DNA from: a virus
Reading direction: 5' to 3' (one strand)
IMG/VR virus record: IMGVR_UViG_3300047552_001166
Span: 1 to 26,208 of that record
Length of the DNA stretch: 26,208 nucleotides
Part shown: piece by piece, positions 7,967-15,693 of the stretch
Layout: the number at the start of each line of letters is the position of its first letter
How positions within the stretch are numbered: position 1 is the stretch's first letter
Notes under the pieces: generated by a model
Told to the model about the DNA's origin: nothing
Database searches by the model: none
Seen by the model: the letters and a program-made list of their open reading frames with translations, nothing else
Program-made: the position numbers and the translations under genes

Positions 7967-8683
7967 TTACAATCGTCGAGCCCAAGTCTCAAATTTTTCG
8001 GCTGTCTCATTACTCCAAGCTGTTGAAGCCACTCCTACTGCCTTTACGATTCCATCAGGCGTCCAGGTTGCACCTCCTATTCGTAGATGAAATGCTGAAG
8101 AGTTTAAGTTTCCACATGCATCCCCGCTAACCCATCCCGTAGTTGTTGTGGCATTAGCTGCACGAATGTAAAGAATTCCGCCTTCCTTCTTTGCTTGCGC
8201 AATGAGTAGACCGCTACCACTACTTAAAAGAGATGTAACATCAACGGAAGCAACACGTACTGCAGTATCCCATTGATAATGGTAAAGCGTGATTGTTCCT
8301 ACGTTGTTACGTAGGAAGATGCCACAATACTGACCGTTATCGGAAATAATTCCATCGTTAAGGTAAGGAGTAGCACTGTTTCTAGTTACGCTTTCTAAGA
8401 CGATACTGCAAAAAAGAGTATGCGCCGGATCAGGCATCCAAACAGTATTTGCGTCAATAGCAGCACCAAGTGGAAAGTCAGTACTTGCTTCGCAATCTGG
8501 AGCACCTCCAACAGCAACTGGGTTTGGTTCTGCTGTGCCAACCAGATTGGTTGTGCCAACAGTAGGAGTCCAAGTGCCTAGACCAGAGTCGTTATAGTTT
8601 GGTGCAACATAAAAGATATTGAGTGACTCTTGTGTTGGGGTCCAACTTGCACCAACTGCATAGATTGGAAGCGCAAATAACAT
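7967..8683 (-). CDS. Probable tail-fibre-associated adhesin (lectin-like fold)
   Basis: A 238-aa minus-strand protein, second gene of a two-gene unit: its ATG lies 3 bp past the stop of the 403-aa fibre gene, with AAGAGAG as Shine-Dalgarno inside the end of that gene. The sequence is rich in Gly/Thr/Ser/Trp and alternating hydrophobic residues (HTLFCSIVLESVTRN, YCGIFLRNNVGTITLYHY, GILYIRAANAT, FHLRIGGATWTP), the pattern of a beta-sandwich of the concanavalin/LamG type. The end, WSNETAEKFETWARRL, is like phage proteins carrying a single lectin-like domain. A role in receptor or glycan binding at the fibre tip is inferred. The hydrophobic N-terminus is short and is not a convincing signal peptide. 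Confidence 0.55.
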   Translation of the reverse strand: MLFALPIYAVGASWTPTQESLNIFYVAPNYNDSGLGTWTPTVGTTNLVGTAEPNPVAVGGAPDCEASTDFPLGAAIDANTVWMPDPAHTLFCSIVLESVTRNSATPYLNDGIISDNGQYCGIFLRNNVGTITLYHYQWDTAVRVASVDVTSLLSSGSGLLIAQAKKEGGILYIRAANATTTTGWVSGDACGNLNSSAFHLRIGGATWTPDGIVKAVGVASTAWSNETAEKFETWARRL

Positions 8684-8686
8684 TTG

Positions 8687-9898
8687 TTAGCTCTCTTGAA
8701 TGCTTGCTCGAACAAGCCAGGTATATGTCTCTTCTGAGCTACCGGTAACGTATAGAACAACCGAACCAGCGCTTGATGTGAGAGCAGTGGCAAGACCATT
8801 ATTGCGAAAGACGTTACTACTAGGAGATGAACCAACTACAGCGAACGCTCCACTTCCTGAACGCTGATAACAGGCAGTCCACGAGGCTGCGTAACTACCT
8901 GTCGTATTTGTGCTTTTGCTTGTGACATTTAGATTGACAAGCACAACTTTATTAGCATCTGTAGTTGTGTGATTGAAAGCAAGCAATGGTGTTGCGGTTG
9001 TTGTGATACTGCTTGTGAGATAATCAAAAATAGGACCTACACCCGCATGTTGTTGGGTCGTAACTGGCGAAGAACCAAGACTTTCCGCGTGGAATGTGCC
9101 GCTGAGAGTAGCGTCATTGATAACTGTGGCTTGTCGATTAACATTTCCCGGAAATAAACCTCGCGAACCAGATGCAAACAAAATGGTATCTGATGCTGGG
9201 ACCGGAACAGCTCCTCCGTTACCAATGATCCAGTAATTTCCTAAAATGCGGCCAATTTCAGAACCAGAAGGTCGGTAAAACACAATACCGGAGGTGGCAC
9301 CCCAGAGTTCAATCTTGTATGAATACATTGAAAGCGTCCACCAAGAGGTGTCGCCAAATGTGATCGTAGACGACGCACGTGTAATAAATGAACGAAAGGA
9401 GCCAGCTACATCATCACGTATTTGCCAGAGTGCTTGAGAGGCCCCAAAATCTGTTTTAAAGTGAGGACCAGCTGTGGCTGGTAGCTGCACCATTGATGCG
9501 CTAAGACCGAGTGAAGCCGTGACAGGGCCAGTAAATGTCGAACCTGTTAATGAGGCATAATCTGGCGGATAACCTCCACCTCCGCCTCCACCACTGGGGC
9601 TTGAGCCGCTAAGAATGATTTGACCATTCGACCCTGTCGATACCGTGATGATATTACCTGCTGGAACCGTGATGAATGGAGTGCCAACACTAGTGCGCGT
9701 GAGTGAGCCTGTTAATTGAGCAGTGACAGGCCCCGAAAAGTTGGAGCCTGTGAGAGTTGCTACAAGACCATTGATTCCCAAAACAACATCTGTCAATGTT
9801 GCTTTTCGGGTTTCTCCAGCGGTCACATTGACAGTGGGAATTAAATTACTCGGCTGAACCGTAGTTTCAGCAGTAAGTTCTGTGATTTTTTTTGCCAC
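8687..9898 (-). CDS. Tail fibre protein, Ser/Thr/Gly-rich with Gly hinge
   Basis: A 403-aa minus-strand protein starting at GTG (complement of 9896-9898) with GAGTG as Shine-Dalgarno. The N-terminus (MAKKITELTAETTVQPSNLI, PTVNVTAGETRKATL) is the typical phage fibre attachment segment. The unit LTGSxFxGPVTA occurs twice (residues 49-60 and 117-128), a repeated fibre element. A seven-Gly hinge (103-109) separates the N-terminal shaft from the distal part. The rest is Ser/Thr/Gly/Ala-rich with beta-strand periodicity and ends in LYVTGSSEETYTWLVRASIQ. It very probably forms a trimeric receptor-binding fibre with the downstream 238-aa protein as tip or accessory. Being on the minus strand with its partner, it forms an exchangeable host-range cassette. 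Confidence 0.65.
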   Translation of the reverse strand: MAKKITELTAETTVQPSNLIPTVNVTAGETRKATLTDVVLGINGLVATLTGSNFSGPVTAQLTGSLTRTSVGTPFITVPAGNIITVSTGSNGQIILSGSSPSGGGGGGGYPPDYASLTGSTFTGPVTASLGLSASMVQLPATAGPHFKTDFGASQALWQIRDDVAGSFRSFITRASSTITFGDTSWWTLSMYSYKIELWGATSGIVFYRPSGSEIGRILGNYWIIGNGGAVPVPASDTILFASGSRGLFPGNVNRQATVINDATLSGTFHAESLGSSPVTTQQHAGVGPIFDYLTSSITTTATPLLAFNHTTTDANKVVLVNLNVTSKSTNTTGSYAASWTACYQRSGSGAFAVVGSSPSSNVFRNNGLATALTSSAGSVVLYVTGSSEETYTWLVRASIQES

Positions 9899-10019
9899 TT
9901 GTTATCACTCTACATAACAATTAGTCACCGTTCATGATTTATGTAATGACTCTTTGTTCTAACTAGGCTCATGTCTGCTGTGTAAAACTTGTTTAGCAGC
10001 TAACCTATATCCAAGCGTC
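9899..10019. promoter_or_regulatory. Divergent intergenic region between fibre and LamG-like genes
   Basis: 121 bp between divergently read genes must drive transcription to the left at least. It is A/T-rich and contains an imperfect inverted repeat (GCTG at 9977-9980 with CAGC at 9997-10000, and inner TAAA/TTTA). I do not see a clear sigma-70 pair or a T4-type TATAAATA late box, so promoter positions are not assigned. Confidence 0.3.
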
Positions 10020-12308
10020 TTGGATTATTACTTTACAGGATCAGTCAAGGTTTTTGCAAATCCATCTGCAAGAGAAAAGGATACTTTTCTTCCATCTGCA
10101 TTTGTTGATACAACTAGAAAGGCTGAGACTCTTGAGTCCATCCTTCGTAACTTACAAACAAAAATTAATGGTGGTGCCACAGATGTTGAGGATGCCACGC
10201 AAAGATATCTTGATGCTGTCAATGCTACACCAACTGCAGCAAAGAATCAAGCTGACGTTGAGATTCTTCGACATGCGCCGACAGCACAATACACGATAAA
10301 TACGGCAAAAAAATTATTCGTCCAAAACCGCTTGATGCCGTATTACCGATCTCATCGACCGTCTAATCATTGGGCGTATCCAAATTATCACTCTATCAAC
10401 TTTTTCACGTGCTCGTACGTTCCGTCTAATGCTGCCTGGTTATATCCGAACGTACAGTCTGACAGCTACCCTAGCGGATGCTACTCGCCATCCGGCAGTT
10501 TTACACTTGAGTTTTTCATTAACCCAAGGTATGGTTCAAAGACAGGAATCTTTAATGCTGGAACGATCCTGCATTTATCATCAACCTTTGTTTTGTCACT
10601 TGTATCGGGCTCCTCTGTAGGATCCGATATGGAAACAAATGGTTTTCGTCTTCTTCTTCAACTTTCTTCTTCTGCGGATGTTCGCCCAAGTCAAGTAACA
10701 CCAGGTAGTGGATCTGGTCAGTATGCTTATCTTAGCGACGACAATTCTCTTTTACGAAATCGATGGCATCATTGTTTTGTGACATGGGGTACAAATCGTA
10801 ATGATGCAGGGACAGGTAGTTTTTATATTGACGGTGAAAGAGTAGGCACCTTCGTATTTCCGTATGAGTCGATTCTTCCTAGACAAATTGCAAACGCGCC
10901 TGGTATTCTTACTTTAGGCAACTATTACGTTGGAAGTAACGCAAATACTTCATCGCAAACTCTCTTTTTTGCATCTGATACTGCTGTTCGCGAAGGTGTT
11001 TATGAATTGAACCAAACAGCAGGTATTGATCAACCGCTATCGTATTCATTTAACGATCAGCTTAATGCAGAACTTCACGATATTAGTATTCGTGAAGAGT
11101 ACTTGACACAAGTTAAGGCCAGGGCTTTAGGGCAAGCTTATCCTAAGCGCGCTCCACACTCAATAAACAATTATTTATTTTATGTACCACCATTTTTTGT
11201 TCCAGGCGCACCAACGCTTACAGAGGTCAATGGTAAAGGTGGATTGCTTATTTCACCTTTCCATACAATAAATGAAGCTAGTAAACACCCATTCTCTGCT
11301 CCAATGTCATTTGGCGTAGCAGGCAGGTACAACAGCTTAGAGAACTTCACTCGTGACTTTGTAACAGGCCGTTTTGCGCGTGTGCATGAGTTGACCATGT
11401 CGTTGAATTTGGAATCAACTATAGGCGCGCAAACATGTAATGATTACCTTTACGGAACTTCGAGTGTACGTCTACGCAACCTTAATGTTCTTCCATGTGA
11501 TGATGGAAATTTTCGTCCAAACTTTGATTTTCTAGCGTCGCTTGACTTATTAGAAGATCCTCGTTTTGTTGACGATCTTGGCGCACCAGATTTATCTCTC
11601 ATTTCGCTTCGAAACATGGTGACGGGTTCAATTTATGCAAGCTTGTATCACCAAACCGGTAGCATGGTTAACGATGTTATCAAACTTGTTCCAGAGTCAT
11701 TACAGTTTGGCGCAGTTCCTTCAGGTCTCTACGCTGTTCACCAACGCACACAAGATGCTACATCAAACGAAGTAGTTTTCTTTGACATCAGTAACTTGTT
11801 TTATGGTGAACGAATTAAACCTGGTTCATTTGTCATCTCAGATACGCGTGTAAGCGGCTCGAACGGACGTGTTGGCATGAGATTGCAAGATGATGGTAAT
11901 GGAGGTTTATTCCGAGCTCAATCTTCGACAAAACGAGCTCAATGGAACCATATCGGAAACATTTTTTATGAAGAAGGGATTATACTCATCAAGAGCCCTG
12001 CAATTCCGTTCTTTGGAATGGAGGGCTTCGATATTGAGTTTGAAGGCGAAAAGACGATTAATGCCATGAAGCTCAACGTCTTGGTTGATGCCACCTCATA
12101 TAACACATCGTCGAATCCATCTTGGACGAACACAATGTCGGCATCATTTAATGTTAATCGTGACCCCGAGAATCAAAAGTTTGTGACAATCAGTGGTGTC
12201 AACTTTCATGATGAGAACTTGAACGTGGTCATGCGCGCGCAGCTCGCGCAACCGATCGTGAAGCGTCCTGGGGACCGCTACTTGATAAGAGTTCGTTACG
12301 ACTATTGA
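10020..12308 (+). CDS. Large virion protein with LamG/concanavalin-like domain
   Basis: A 762-aa protein. The frame is open only back to a TAA at 9960-9962 and contains no ATG near its beginning; TTG 10020 is the likely start (DYYFTGSVKVFANP), with no strong Shine-Dalgarno. Residues about 160-305 look like a LamG/concanavalin module: GSFTLEFFINPR, GTILHLSSTFVLSLV, NRWHHCFVTWGT, GSFYIDGERVGTF and ILTLGNYYVG match its strand order, including the W-H-H strand and the sugar-binding-type turn. The C-terminal region ends in VMRAQLAQPIVKRPGDRYLI then RVRYDY, matching the end of the 417-aa protein at 4610. Probably a tail, baseplate or neck decoration protein binding surface glycans; T4 counterpart not identified. 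A hairpin follows the gene. Confidence 0.6.
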   Translation: MDYYFTGSVKVFANPSAREKDTFLPSAFVDTTRKAETLESILRNLQTKINGGATDVEDATQRYLDAVNATPTAAKNQADVEILRHAPTAQYTINTAKKLFVQNRLMPYYRSHRPSNHWAYPNYHSINFFTCSYVPSNAAWLYPNVQSDSYPSGCYSPSGSFTLEFFINPRYGSKTGIFNAGTILHLSSTFVLSLVSGSSVGSDMETNGFRLLLQLSSSADVRPSQVTPGSGSGQYAYLSDDNSLLRNRWHHCFVTWGTNRNDAGTGSFYIDGERVGTFVFPYESILPRQIANAPGILTLGNYYVGSNANTSSQTLFFASDTAVREGVYELNQTAGIDQPLSYSFNDQLNAELHDISIREEYLTQVKARALGQAYPKRAPHSINNYLFYVPPFFVPGAPTLTEVNGKGGLLISPFHTINEASKHPFSAPMSFGVAGRYNSLENFTRDFVTGRFARVHELTMSLNLESTIGAQTCNDYLYGTSSVRLRNLNVLPCDDGNFRPNFDFLASLDLLEDPRFVDDLGAPDLSLISLRNMVTGSIYASLYHQTGSMVNDVIKLVPESLQFGAVPSGLYAVHQRTQDATSNEVVFFDISNLFYGERIKPGSFVISDTRVSGSNGRVGMRLQDDGNGGLFRAQSSTKRAQWNHIGNIFYEEGIILIKSPAIPFFGMEGFDIEFEGEKTINAMKLNVLVDATSYNTSSNPSWTNTMSASFNVNRDPENQKFVTISGVNFHDENLNVVMRAQLAQPIVKRPGDRYLIRVRYDY

Positions 12309-12330
12309 TCTATACCAAGAATAATAGTTA

Positions 12331-12357
12331 GGAACACGATCAAAGAAATCGTGTTTC
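12331..12357 (+). terminator. Hairpin after the 762-aa gene, overlapping the next start region
   Basis: GGAACACGAT (12331-12340) pairs with ATCGTGTTTC (12348-12357) with one G-U pair, leaving the loop CAAAGAA; a short pyrimidine run follows. It lies 22 bp past the stop of the structural gene, so it can act as a terminator. It also covers the AGGA and possible start codon of the following endonuclease gene, so it could limit that gene's translation from read-through transcripts, as known for T4 homing endonuclease genes. Confidence 0.5.
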
Positions 12358-13313
12358 TTCCGCGAAAGCCCGGCGCTCCTGGTAAACCGCCTCGACAGCA
12401 CATTCTTGACTGTGATCACTGTCACGCGGCTTTCAACCGGCCTTACGACCCCAAACGCGCGAAGCAAGCAAGGCATTTTTGCTCTTCGAAATGCGTTTAC
12501 GCTGGTCGCGCAGCTAGTCCGCTTCATGGTCGCAAAACCACGCGCCCTTGTTCTCAATGTGGTAAAGAGGTCACGCGAATGACGTCTTATATGGAGAACA
12601 AGAAGGACATCTTTTGCGATCGTTCATGCTTCTCTGAACACAAGAAGGTTCATCAGCATCCAAACGCGGTCGAAGCGCTTAAACGTACCGTAGCTGATCC
12701 CGAGTTTCGCATGTTCATGAGCGAACACACGAAGGAACGAATTGCTCGTGATGGACACCCGATGTTGGGACGAAAGCATATTGAACAATCGCTAGAGAAG
12801 ATGCGAGGATCTCACGAAGGCAAGCACGATGGGCCTCTGAACGGCATGTACGGCCGCAATCATCGTGAGGATTCGAAAGAGAGAATGTCTGAAGGACATT
12901 CGCGAAACCTTGTTGAAGGCAAGGGTTTCATGTACGGTGGTTTACGTCACGAAAAAGGTTGACACACGTCGTCGAAGGGTAACAACGGGCAACCGATGTT
13001 CTACCGCTCATCGTGGGAAAAAGTAATGATGCTACATCTTGACAACGATGTGAACGTCGTTCGTTACGGTTACGAACGCGTGCGTATCCCGTACTACGAC
13101 ACTGACAATCACAAGCGACATTATGTGCCTGACTTCCTCATCGAGAACGTCAACAGCTCACATGTGCTCTGCGAGATCAAGCCAAAGCAATTCCTCGACA
13201 ACGAGAAGACGAGGTTGAAAGCCGACGCTGCAAACGTGTGGTGCGAGACGCTTAAGAACCATCAGTATGTAATTCTGACAAGCGAGGACTTACGTCTTCA
13301 AGAAATTTTGTGA
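12336..13313 (+). pseudogene. NUMOD3/TnsA-like homing endonuclease split by an in-frame TGA
   Basis: A single frame runs from 12336 to 13313, broken only by TGA at 12960-12962. The first part (GTG 12351, 203 aa) has paired zinc-finger motifs (CDHC with CSSKC; CSQC with CDRSC) and NUMOD3-like repeats (HPMLGRKHIEQSLEKM; GPLNGMYGRNHREDSKERM). The second part (105 aa from ATG 12996) is a PD-(D/E)XK nuclease of TnsA/gp4 type: YRSSWEKVMML, YVPDFLIE, CEIKPK. In relatives I recall, the junction reads G-W-H-T-S; here it reads G-stop-H-T-S, so TGG to TGA is the simplest explanation. The expected start after TTAGGAAC is ACG (12336), where 19289 has ATG behind the same TTAGGAAC. The gene is probably dead, or makes two pieces or a readthrough product. 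Confidence 0.65.
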
Positions 13314-13597
13314 TGTCAATTTTTGCCGACATGGATGTAGACAAGCTGTATGTGATGTGGCGTGACGTTCGAGCCGCGCGCGATGAAATGTGGAAATTAA
13401 AGTCTTTTCAAACAGGAAACTGGAAAACTCAGCATCACATCCAGATGTGGTTTGAAAAGAAGCCGCGTAAAACATCTTTCGAAGAGCTTGGCCTGTGGTT
13501 CGACAGACTCGATCAAATGCTTTACGAACTCCTGATGTCGAAAATCACGGAGCCCAATTTTAGAGATTTGGTTCAAATGGTGATGAATGAAGAATAA
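13313..13597 (+). CDS. Small helical protein, unknown function
   Basis: 94 aa from ATG 13313, overlapping the preceding TGA as TGATG, which suggests translational coupling. Aromatic and charged residues are abundant (MWRDVRAARDEMWKLK, IQMWFEKKPRKTSFEELGLW, FDRLDQMLYELLM), predicting an all-helical protein. No Cys cluster, membrane segment or catalytic motif. It overlaps the next nuclease gene by 11 bp, so the three ORFs 12351-13985 read as one transcription unit. I do not recognise the family. A small partner of the adjacent nuclease is possible but is only inferred from position. Confidence 0.5.
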   Translation: MSIFADMDVDKLYVMWRDVRAARDEMWKLKSFQTGNWKTQHHIQMWFEKKPRKTSFEELGLWFDRLDQMLYELLMSKITEPNFRDLVQMVMNEE

Positions 13598-13985
13598 GCG
13601 TCGTAAGCGTATTAGTCGCCGCGCAAAACGTGGGGTTCACTGTTCTCATAAGTGCCCAAATCCGTTTGTGTACCGTTCTGGCTGGGAACTAAAGTATGCA
13701 CTCTATCTTGATGAGTCTGCAGACGTAGTCTCGTATCTCTATGAACCTTATCCAGTCGAATACGTCTCAAATCTTAAAACCGGCAAACGTCGCAAATATT
13801 GGCCGGATTTTGAGGTGACGATGCGAGATGGCACTGTTGTCCTTGTTGAGATCAAGCCAAAAAAGAAGCTGACGTTGTTAATGAACATTAAGAAGTTTGC
13901 AGCTGCTTCGGCAATGTGTGCTTCTCGTGGCATCAATTTCTGTATCGTGACCGAGGTCAACTTAAAAGAGCTAGGGTTACTTTGA
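13587..13985 (+). CDS. TnsA/T4 gp4-like PD-(D/E)XK nuclease
   Basis: A 132-aa protein with a very basic N-terminus (MKNKRRKRISRRAKRG) and a CSHKC pair, then VYRSGWELKYALYLDE, YWPDFEVTMRDGT and VLVEIKPKKK. The W-E, P-D and E-x-K residues form the metal-binding core of the TnsA-N/head-completion nuclease family that includes T4 gp4. The same YRS-W-E ... PDF ... EIKPK order occurs in the interrupted endonuclease just upstream, so the two are paralogues or exchanged copies. It may be a virion-assembly (gp4-like) protein or a compact homing-type nuclease. Lying directly before ruvC and overlapping it by TGATG, it could also act in DNA processing. The reading frame looks intact. Confidence 0.6.
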   Translation: MKNKRRKRISRRAKRGVHCSHKCPNPFVYRSGWELKYALYLDESADVVSYLYEPYPVEYVSNLKTGKRRKYWPDFEVTMRDGTVVLVEIKPKKKLTLLMNIKKFAAASAMCASRGINFCIVTEVNLKELGLL

Positions 13986-14527
13986 TGCGTGTGCTTGGTT
14001 TGGATATTTCAACTACAACAATTGGCTATTGTGTTGTTGAGACAGATAATATGTCCATCATTGAGCTTGGTCATATCTCACTAAAAACTGTAGAGGGGCT
14101 CTTCAATAAGGTAGATTTCGTTGTCCCAAAGATTACCGCGTTGATAGTTGATTTGAAAGTCTCTAAAGCCTATGTTGAAGAGGCTGTTATGATGTTCACT
14201 ATGGGGATGTCATCAGCACAGACAATCCTCACATTAGCAAAGTTTAACGCACTTGTTTCGTATTGTGTGCGAAACCAACTTGGAGACGTCAACGTTGTTT
14301 GGGTAAAGCCAAATGAAGCTCGCAAAACATGCGGAATTATTCTTACAACAAAGAAGAAGGCAGGAGTTGGGCAAAAAGAGCAAACATTTTCACAACTTAC
14401 AGCTCCTAATGGTTTACTCTCACACATAAAGTGGGATATGACTAAAACAGGTAAGGTGAAACCTGAGAGTTTTGACCGTGCAGATGCTTTTGTAGTCGCA
14501 TTTTATGGCGCCATTAAATCAAAATAA
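13985..14527 (+). CDS. ruvC: RuvC-like Holliday junction resolvase
   Basis: 180 aa starting at ATG 13985, which overlaps the upstream stop as TGATG; this gives a protein beginning directly at the RuvC motif MRVLGLDISTTTIGY, so I prefer it to upstream starts. Catalytic residues fit the RNase H-like fold: D7, E65/E66 in AYVEEAV, and D164/D167 in FDRADAF near the C-terminus. Length is that of RuvC proteins (about 170-180 aa). It should cut four-way junctions and branched replicative DNA before packaging, the job done by endonuclease VII in T4. It sits in a replication/recombination operon with primase and gp46/47 homologues. Confidence 0.8.
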   Translation: MRVLGLDISTTTIGYCVVETDNMSIIELGHISLKTVEGLFNKVDFVVPKITALIVDLKVSKAYVEEAVMMFTMGMSSAQTILTLAKFNALVSYCVRNQLGDVNVVWVKPNEARKTCGIILTTKKKAGVGQKEQTFSQLTAPNGLLSHIKWDMTKTGKVKPESFDRADAFVVAFYGAIKSK

Positions 14528-14547
14528 AGAGATCTAAATTCTCATTT

Positions 14548-15543
14548 GTGCTAACAATCTCGCAGAAATTTGAACTGCTAAAGAAGCTGTTAGGCCCTGG
14601 CGATATTGACCGTCGTGGAGTCAATGCACAGTTCTGGTGTCCGTTTTGTAAGCACGTCGATAGCAAAAAACGAAAGCTAGCTGTTCGTCTGGAAGACGGT
14701 GTCACACATTGCTGGGTGTGTAATAAGTCAGCACGCACACCTGCAAAGTTTGTTCCGCTTTATAACGCGTATGACTTACTGCCCGAATTAGAAAAGGCCT
14801 TTGGGGCTGGCGGTGAGTTATTCAAGGAAGCTGAGGAGGTTCCGGACGAGATGATTGCCGAAGTCCCCTCTGATTTCGCACTGGTGTGCGATGAGATCGA
14901 TCGCGGTGTCATTCATCCTGATAAAATTGCTGCTATTCGTTATCTTGAAATGCGCGGAGTTACGTACAATACGGCCAAGTATTTCCGGCTTGGTCTCTCG
15001 AATCAAGAGATCTTTCGACGTCGCATTGTGTTTCCTTCGTTTGACGACAAGGGCACGTTGAATTATGTCACCGCGAGAGCTGTCGACTCACAGACTACGT
15101 TCAAGTACTTCAACACACAGCGACAACGCTCGACATTGGTGTTCAACGAAGTAGATGTAGACTGGAGTCGCGAGCTTGTGCTCGTAGAGGGGCCATTCGA
15201 CCTGCTAGCATGTATCGGAATGAACGCCGTCCCGATGCTCGGATCATGGCTTGATGAGAACTATGTGTTGTTCAATAGAATCGTCTCCAACCGAACGCCA
15301 ATTGTGCTGGCTCTTGACCCGGATGCTTTCAAGAAACAGGAGCTTATTGCACGTAAGCTACTTCAATATGAGGTCCCAGTACGTGCTGTCGACTGGTCTG
15401 GCTGCGCTGATGACGACGACCCATCAAAGGTTGGGTCGAAGCGTTTCAAACAGATGGTGGTTGAAGCTCCTGTTTACAACAAGGAAAGTGTGTTCAAATC
15501 AAAGCTTAACAGAGTGCTATGTTCGACAAGGTTACGCACTTGA
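14548..15543 (+). CDS. DNA primase (DnaG/gp61-like: zinc finger and Toprim)
   Basis: 331 aa from GTG 14548 (the likely start; no better initiation codon close by). The N-terminal zinc-binding domain uses C31/C34 (CPFC) and C55/C58 (CWVC). A Toprim core follows: E214 in LVLVEGPFDLLA and the D257-x-D259 pair in IVLALDPDA. This zinc-ribbon plus Toprim order is that of phage primases making RNA primers for lagging-strand synthesis, and the length fits gp61-type primases (about 340 aa). An upstream middle region (RYLEMRGVTYNTAKYF, FRRRIVFPSFDD) matches the DnaG RNA-polymerase N-domain pattern. No helicase domain is fused; the helicase must be elsewhere in the genome. Confidence 0.85.
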   Translation: MLTISQKFELLKKLLGPGDIDRRGVNAQFWCPFCKHVDSKKRKLAVRLEDGVTHCWVCNKSARTPAKFVPLYNAYDLLPELEKAFGAGGELFKEAEEVPDEMIAEVPSDFALVCDEIDRGVIHPDKIAAIRYLEMRGVTYNTAKYFRLGLSNQEIFRRRIVFPSFDDKGTLNYVTARAVDSQTTFKYFNTQRQRSTLVFNEVDVDWSRELVLVEGPFDLLACIGMNAVPMLGSWLDENYVLFNRIVSNRTPIVLALDPDAFKKQELIARKLLQYEVPVRAVDWSGCADDDDPSKVGSKRFKQMVVEAPVYNKESVFKSKLNRVLCSTRLRT

Positions 15544-15555
15544 CTAATCAGTCAC

Positions 15556-15693
15556 ATGAATGATTCGTAAGAAAAATATTATGACAACAAAGGTTGTGTT
15601 CCGTGGAACAAAACTTGTAAAGCTATGATTGAATATTATTGTGAACATGGAACGAACATCTGTGTTGTTTACGAGAAAGATTTGACAAACTGA
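15556..15693 (+). pseudogene. Small gene with an in-frame TAA at codon 5
   Basis: From ATG 15556 one frame runs to TGA 15691-15693 and is broken only by TAA at 15568-15570. After that stop it reads EKYYDNKGCVPWNKTCKAM then IEYYCEHGTNICVVYEKDL, a Cys- and Tyr-rich small protein. Its end overlaps the ATG of the gp47-like gene as TGATG, the arrangement used by intact genes in this operon, which supports a once-functional gene. A shorter product from the internal ATG 15625 (22 aa) is possible. Family not recognised. Confidence 0.45.

Noticed and set aside
8578-8835. Minus-strand ORF bridging the two fibre genes, suggesting a frameshifted fusion
   Set aside because: The two fibre genes have a clean stop, 3-bp gap and a good ribosome binding site for the second; the bridging frame reads as shadow sequence.
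12960-12962. TGA reassigned to Trp in this phage
   Set aside because: TGA ends several intact genes in tight overlaps with the next start (TGATG, ATGA), and other broken frames are stopped by TAA or TAG, so general decay explains the data better.
13916-13984. Upstream extension of the RuvC-like gene from ATG 13916
   Set aside because: It overlaps the preceding nuclease by 70 bp with non-protein-like residues; ATG 13985 is coupled by TGATG and starts right at the RuvC motif.
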